Assembly: GCA_900107575.1 (NCBI GenBank)
Contig: FNQX01000006.1
Coordinates: 62,001 to 126,000 of the forward strand
Reading direction: 5' to 3'
DNA length: 64,000 bases
Source: Lachnospiraceae bacterium NK3A20
Lineage (GTDB): Bacteria > Bacillota > Clostridia > Lachnospirales > Lachnospiraceae
Both the position numbers and the translations under genes were made by a program. The notes beneath the pieces are model-generated. The model was not told the DNA's origin and made no database searches. It saw nothing but the letters and a program-made list of their open reading frames with translations. Below are positions 59,298 through 64,000 of the stretch, piece after piece (positions within the stretch are counted from its first letter, which is position 1; each line of letters starts with the position of its first letter).

Positions 59298-62200
59298 TAA
59301 TGTACTCCATCCTCTCCGGCAGCGTATTCCTCGAAAATGCTCTTCACAAGGTATGCTCTGTGGGAGTAGTTGCTGATCCTCTCCAGCGCTTCCTCATCCC
59401 TGCCGAGCGCCGCCAGCATGGAAATGCGGTTGATCATGCCGAAGCGGTCGTCGCTCTCTTCCGGGATCCGGGCATCCTGCCCGATCGTTCCGCTCTCGAC
59501 CACGTTCTTCTCTGCGGCATCGTCCGTGATGTAATAGTGCATCTGCTCGCCGAAGAACAGCAGGAAGCCGGTCACATAGACCCCCTCGTACATCTCCTTC
59601 ATCTCGCGCGCCGCGTATTTATCCCGCGTGCCGTTTTTCTCCATCGCATAGTGATAGAGAATGTGCGCGCCGGAAATGTAATGCTTCGCATGGTATTCCA
59701 CGAGCGTCTCGTCCGCGTACGCCTGCAGCTCCGGCATGACGCCGATGAACTGACGAAAGAACGGGAAAATGATCCCTTCCGCGAGAAGATCCTGCAGGAA
59801 CAGCCTTGTCACCTCCAGCTCCGTGTCCGCGATCTCTCCGGATCTTTCCGCACGGTCCTTCAGCCAGGCAATGCGGCAGATGTCGACGATCGGAACGCCC
59901 TCTCTGCCATACGCCGCGATGAGATCGAACTGCTGCCGGCTCATCTGCCCGTCGCCGGTGAAATAGAAGTGCGCGCTCTGCGCCACGGCGTTGGAGAGGA
60001 GCTCCTGATCCGCGCCGCCCGCCATATAGTGATCAATGATCTCCTCCCTTGATGACAGCTGCACGCCGGTGAAGAGAATCTGGATCAGCATCCTGCGGCA
60101 GAGAACATAGTCGTCCGTTCCGAACCCTTCGCAGGCCTTTCGGATCTCCTCGAGCTCCGAGGTGAGTCCGTCGAAATAGGCGCCCATATAGGCGAGAAGG
60201 CTCTCGTCATATTTGCCCTTCAGGAAACACTCGTGCACGATCTCGGAGAAAGCAGGATCATCCGCGATGTGCTCGTCGTACAGGATGCGCGAACACAGCC
60301 GCATGAGCGCCGAGCCGTCGACGCCGAACGCACCGAACTGTTCCAGCCAGGCGAGGGCCTTGTCGTTGAGCCCGCGAATCGCCATGTACTGGATCACCTC
60401 CGCTCTCGCCTCGGCATCCAGCCGGTCCGGTTCCATCGACAGGAGATATTCGTCGAGCTCCCTGTCGTCGTCGCGGTCGTGGTAATAGTGGAGGAGCTTC
60501 ATCTGCAGCTGCTGTCGCACCTCGTCCACCAGCTCGCTCGAATCCGTGAGCCGGCGAAGCCTTGCCGCCCCCTGCTCCGTCATCGCCTCCTGTCCCGCCA
60601 GGCCGGACAGGTACAGATCGAATCCGCTGCTCGAAGTATCGTACGCCATCAGGATTTCGGAGAGCTTCTTCTCATCCATCATGCGGCTGATCTCATAGTC
60701 CACGCTGGACGCGTAGCGGTTCCCTGCATCGTCCTCGAAGAAGAGCTGCACATCGCTCCCATAGATCGGAAGATAGCAGGTGCCGTTCGTGATCGGGTAA
60801 TACTGTTCCTCCCGGCAGCGCTCGTAGAGGACCACGACGCGGTGGACGTTCGGATTGGTCACGGTCAACTTCACGGTGAAAATAACAGACGTCGCCGCAT
60901 TCGCGATCTCCGAGGTCAGCGCCCTGCCATCCGTAAGGTAATGCTCATACAGAAAGGCAAGGTCTTTGTCCATCCTGTGCTGCAGGAGGGCAGTCTCCGT
61001 GAACTGGTCCATCTGCTGCCGATACTGTTCGTAAACTTCCGCATACTGATCCCGGTGCTCCGACAGATACCGGTAGAGGTATGCTTTCCTCCCGTAGGGA
61101 AGGCTGCTCTGGTAGGCGAAATACATAATGACCATCTGGGGAATTTCCCCCTCATAGTCATCCGGCATCGACATCATGTAGTAATCAAAAAGGCGCGTGA
61201 TGGATAACTGCGCGTCTACCCCCTTCTGATACCAGGGGAAATATCGGGAATCCGTCTCATTGCCGCGGATGAGGATCGTACAGATGCTGGCGAGAGTCTC
61301 TTCTTTCGTCGCCGCCAGTCCCTCTTCCTCATAGCCGCGCACCAGGATGCGCAGGGTCTTCCGGGAGAAGCTCTTCTCCCGCTGCGCGAGATAGTTGACC
61401 TGCGTCATCACGGTGTAGGTGAGGATCCCGTGTTTCGCCGCATAGAGGAGCGTCTGCTGCTCAAATTCACCCAGCTCCCGCATGATGGCAGGGTTGGACT
61501 GGATGAGCGCGTAGGCTTCGAGATACAGAATGGGGCTTCTCGTTCCCAGATCGAACTGGTCTCTGAGCTCCAGCCACGCGCTGGCAGGCCTCTCCTGAAT
61601 GGCGCCGGTTGCATACAGAAGGAGCCAGAGAATCCAGAAGTTGTCGGGATTTCTCTTGCTGCGGTCCTCGAGCTCGCGCAGTGCGTCATTGGTCACGCTG
61701 TTCACATAGATCGGATCTTCCCCCGTCTGTTCGCAGCACAGGATCGTGAGGTACATGCGGTAGCTGTAGGCAACGTCATCCTCCAGATCGTACTGCGCGA
61801 TGGAGAACATCGGCAGATTTCCGATGTCTCCCGAGAGCTTCCGGTTGAAATTCTGCAACTCAAATAAGGCGTCGTCATTTTTGTGCGCCGTCAGGAGATA
61901 GTGAATCTTATAGAGGGGAACGTAAGTATTGTTCCGGTCGATGTCGTAGAGCTTGCGGATACTGCTGCTCACACTGTCCGTGAACTCGCGCCCGGAGAGC
62001 TTCTTCGCGCGGAAGTCTTCGAAGGCGCACATCATGCTGCTGATGATCCTCTTCTGCTCCCTGTGGTGAATGGTGCGAAGTGCAGTGCTCGCGCAATAGC
62101 GCACGGTGATCTGAATAGATATTTCCTTAAAAGGCGCACGCAGGATGAGCCGTCCCAGATTGACGCCGGCATGCAGCCCCTCAGGGTCGATGCCAAAGGC

Positions 62201-62974
62201 AAGGTCGCAGCTGCCCTCGCGGAAATCCTGCGCATCGAGCTCGTGTTTGGCAATGCGCAAAAAGCTCCCTTCCGTATAGACATCCAGCTTCGTATATCCC
62301 CAGCCATTGCGTTTGATGTTCAGAACTTCCTCGACCAGTGCCTCCTCACGCAGCGGCAGGTCGATCGTGATGTCCGTCTTCTCCGGGATGAATTCGACCG
62401 GAGCCTTCTTGTGGATCGCAACGAGGAACTCCTCCACGTTGGTCATGTTGGAAGGCCTTGCAGACAGCCCGCGGTACAGTTCTTTTTCCTTTTTCTCCGA
62501 CGCTGTGAACACGGTCGGGAACGCGGGATGATAGAAAACATCACAGGCTTCCTTCCAGTTCGTTCTGGCGAGGTTCGTGAAATGGTAGAGATTGCGCACG
62601 GGACCAAGGCTCGAGTCGATGGAAACGCGCATGAATTTCACAGAGAACGGCAGCTTGTACTCGTCCTGATTGGAGATGATGCGGAAATACCCATCGACCG
62701 TATCCCCCTCCGAAAAGGGCGTACCGTCGAACCGGTAGCTGATCTCGTCCCTGCTGCCGGAAAAAGTCGTCGTCAGACACTTCATGCACAGGCGTGAGCT
62801 CAGCACAAAACCCGTGATCGTATCATTGGAATTTCCGTAAATCGTAAAGGTACCTTCGCGGACTTCACCCGGCGCGAGAGTCAGCGTGACCGACTCAGCC
62901 GAGAATGTCAGCTCCGTTTTGGGGGTGTGGAATTTCTCCCCGCCCATCTTGTTCTGTTCCTGAAACTGCAGCAT
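59297..62974 (-). CDS. Very large multidomain protein (DUF5717 type)
   Basis: I placed the start at the ATG at 62974, eight bases after AGAGG; a frame from 63043 runs through the terminator hairpin. The product has 1225 residues. Residues about 12-120 are beta-rich and Ig-like ('SVTLTLAPGEVREGTFTIYG'), a second beta domain lies at about 190-310, and from about 330 onward the protein is mostly helical with TPR-like pairs. A late beta segment (about 720-790) has 'VTNPNVHRVVVLYERC'. There is no signal peptide or membrane segment. It sits between htpG and the Hsp70-like gene, coupled to the latter. Confidence 0.8.
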   Translation of the reverse strand: MLQFQEQNKMGGEKFHTPKTELTFSAESVTLTLAPGEVREGTFTIYGNSNDTITGFVLSSRLCMKCLTTTFSGSRDEISYRFDGTPFSEGDTVDGYFRIISNQDEYKLPFSVKFMRVSIDSSLGPVRNLYHFTNLARTNWKEACDVFYHPAFPTVFTASEKKEKELYRGLSARPSNMTNVEEFLVAIHKKAPVEFIPEKTDITIDLPLREEALVEEVLNIKRNGWGYTKLDVYTEGSFLRIAKHELDAQDFREGSCDLAFGIDPEGLHAGVNLGRLILRAPFKEISIQITVRYCASTALRTIHHREQKRIISSMMCAFEDFRAKKLSGREFTDSVSSSIRKLYDIDRNNTYVPLYKIHYLLTAHKNDDALFELQNFNRKLSGDIGNLPMFSIAQYDLEDDVAYSYRMYLTILCCEQTGEDPIYVNSVTNDALRELEDRSKRNPDNFWILWLLLYATGAIQERPASAWLELRDQFDLGTRSPILYLEAYALIQSNPAIMRELGEFEQQTLLYAAKHGILTYTVMTQVNYLAQREKSFSRKTLRILVRGYEEEGLAATKEETLASICTILIRGNETDSRYFPWYQKGVDAQLSITRLFDYYMMSMPDDYEGEIPQMVIMYFAYQSSLPYGRKAYLYRYLSEHRDQYAEVYEQYRQQMDQFTETALLQHRMDKDLAFLYEHYLTDGRALTSEIANAATSVIFTVKLTVTNPNVHRVVVLYERCREEQYYPITNGTCYLPIYGSDVQLFFEDDAGNRYASSVDYEISRMMDEKKLSEILMAYDTSSSGFDLYLSGLAGQEAMTEQGAARLRRLTDSSELVDEVRQQLQMKLLHYYHDRDDDRELDEYLLSMEPDRLDAEARAEVIQYMAIRGLNDKALAWLEQFGAFGVDGSALMRLCSRILYDEHIADDPAFSEIVHECFLKGKYDESLLAYMGAYFDGLTSELEEIRKACEGFGTDDYVLCRRMLIQILFTGVQLSSREEIIDHYMAGGADQELLSNAVAQSAHFYFTGDGQMSRQQFDLIAAYGREGVPIVDICRIAWLKDRAERSGEIADTELEVTRLFLQDLLAEGIIFPFFRQFIGVMPELQAYADETLVEYHAKHYISGAHILYHYAMEKNGTRDKYAAREMKEMYEGVYVTGFLLFFGEQMHYYITDDAAEKNVVESGTIGQDARIPEESDDRFGMINRISMLAALGRDEEALERISNYSHRAYLVKSIFEEYAAGEDGVH

Positions 62975-62995
62975 GAAGATACCTCTGAATAGATA

Positions 62996-63039
62996 AAAAT
63001 TTCCTCCGGAACCGCCAGACAGTTCCAGAGGAAATTTTA
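62996..63039 (-). terminator. Terminator between htpG and the DUF5717-like gene
   Basis: AAATTTCCTC-t-GGAAC pairs with GTTCC-g-GAGGAAATTTTT, giving a long AT-ended hairpin on the minus strand with T's at its end. It lies 140 bases after the htpG stop and just before the next ribosome binding site. Partial read-through or a separate promoter between 63041 and 63170 is possible. Confidence 0.8.
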
Positions 63040-63176
63040 TCACACATCCCTGTTATTTTCACCCGCGCATATCGAACGTTTGTTTTGCACTGACCTCGCT
63101 CCATCAGTTTCTATACAAAACTTCATGGCTGTTGAGCAGAGCGTGCTGCGGGTTGAGCTGTACAGATACTCTTGTC

Positions 63177-64000
63177 TTACTCGGCCTTGGACTCACTGCC
63201 TTCGGCTGTCTGCGTTGCATCGCTCTCGTCTGCCGCAGCCTTCGTCGCTTCCTTGGATCCGGCGTCGTCCTTCGGCTTCTCCCTGGGTTCCTCCATGGAA
63301 GGATCGACCTCATCGAGAGACTTGCCTGCGAGAACTTCCAGCACCGCGTTGGTGCGCTCAACGAACCTTGCCATCTCGGCGGGAGACAGAGGTGCGTTCT
63401 GGATCTTCGCCATATCATAGAGCTGCTCGCAGATGAGCTTCGTGTTCTTCGTCGTCTTGTGTGCGAGGACGTATTTCACGAGCGGATGACGGTAGTTGAG
63501 AACGAGTGTCTCGCCCTCTCTGCCGAAGTCGCCCATGGAGCCCATGCCGCCTGCCGCGTACATCTTCATCATATCCTGCATACGGCGGTTCTGCTCATCG
63601 ACCTTGAGGATCGAGGAGATGTTCTTGTCTCTCAGATTGTCGACATCCACCTTGAGCTTATCGTCCGAGAGTGCGCGCCGCACGACCTTCTCGATCTCGG
63701 GCTGTACCTTTTTGAGCTCTTCCTCATCCTTCTTCGAGGACTTTTTCTTCAGCACTTCATCGACACCGGCATCAATTCTGACGAAGTGGATGCCTTCGTT
63801 TTTCATCTCGAGCTGCTGAATGAACGGAGCGTCGATGTTGTGGTCGAGGATGAAGGCCTGCATCTTGTGATCGCGGAAGACCCTGATGTACTGGCCCTGC
63901 TGCTGCTCATCCGTGACGTAGTAGATGGTCTCGTTCTTCGGCTCCGCCTTTTCCTCTGCCTTCTTGTCACCATCTGTACTGGTGGCCTTGCTGTTTTCCG
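63177..64000 (-). CDS. htpG: Molecular chaperone HtpG (Hsp90), C-terminal part
   Basis: The frame is open to the right edge, so only the last 274 codons are present. They cover part of the middle domain ('ETIYYVTDEQQQGQYIRVFRDH', 'AFILDHNIDAPFIQQLEMKNEG') and the C-terminal dimerisation domain ('ETLVLNYRHPLVKYVL', 'CEQLYDMAKIQNAPLSPAEMARFVERTNAVL'). The protein ends with a low-complexity Glu/Lys/Ala-rich tail of about 45 residues, and the middle domain has another such insert before residue ETIYY. It is the first gene of the leftward chaperone-like cluster. Confidence 0.93.
   Translation of the reverse strand, partial: ENSKATSTDGDKKAEEKAEPKNETIYYVTDEQQQGQYIRVFRDHKMQAFILDHNIDAPFIQQLEMKNEGIHFVRIDAGVDEVLKKKSSKKDEEELKKVQPEIEKVVRRALSDDKLKVDVDNLRDKNISSILKVDEQNRRMQDMMKMYAAGGMGSMGDFGREGETLVLNYRHPLVKYVLAHKTTKNTKLICEQLYDMAKIQNAPLSPAEMARFVERTNAVLEVLAGKSLDEVDPSMEEPREKPKDDAGSKEATKAAADESDATQTAEGSESKAE

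Overview
The window reads as a chromosomal segment of an anaerobic clostridium, most likely a gut Lachnospiraceae member. The reasons are a moderately GC-rich low-GC-phylum gene set, strong AGGAGG-type ribosome binding sites, Lachnospiraceae-type families (YesM/YesN two-component pair, LplB/LplC permeases, DUF5716/DUF5717-like proteins next to htpG) and an L20-type leader before infC-rpmI-rplT. This assignment is inferred from gene content, not from a marker tree.

Region 1 (1-19507) is an esterase-rich locus. It holds an oligosaccharide-type ABC importer (two permeases leftward, a lipoprotein binding protein rightward), a YesM/YesN-type sensor/regulator pair, a beta-lactamase-fold serine hydrolase, a CE2/SGNH esterase, and a leftward six-gene operon made only of alpha/beta-hydrolases. 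Four of those six are tandem paralogues. A ninth hydrolase is cut by the left edge. No glycoside hydrolase is present in this region and the hydrolases lack signal peptides. The locus therefore looks like import followed by cytoplasmic deacylation of an acylated glycan or glycoside.

Region 2 (19702-28067) has an NSS-type sodium symporter, a lipoprotein, and a second complete sugar ABC system (ATPase, two permeases, binding protein with an extra C-terminal membrane segment) behind a secreted protein. It ends in a 133-bp tandem repeat that folds into hairpins with compensatory changes. rpoD follows at 28068 with its own promoter.

Region 3 (29795-42471) carries an L,D-transpeptidase, a GH94 phosphorylase, a ZorA/ZorB-like (MotA/MotB-fold) motor pair without obvious Zorya effectors, a tRNA-Pro with anticodon AGG, a DUF4430 protein with an ECF S component, a DUF975-like membrane protein, a ROK glucokinase and a polar amino-acid ABC importer.

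Region 4 (42662-57000) is mostly housekeeping: infC (ATT start)-rpmI-rplT with its leader and promoter, a heterodimeric ABC exporter, asnB, a LysR/HAD pair, purA and purB. Between these lie a six-copy mirror-symmetric repeat array (50091-50401) and a decayed HipA-like module between purA and purB.

Region 5 (56950-64000) is a leftward cluster: htpG (cut by the right edge), a 1225-residue DUF5717-like protein, an actin/Hsp70-like DUF5716-type protein and a helical-repeat protein. It is a candidate uncharacterised chaperone system.
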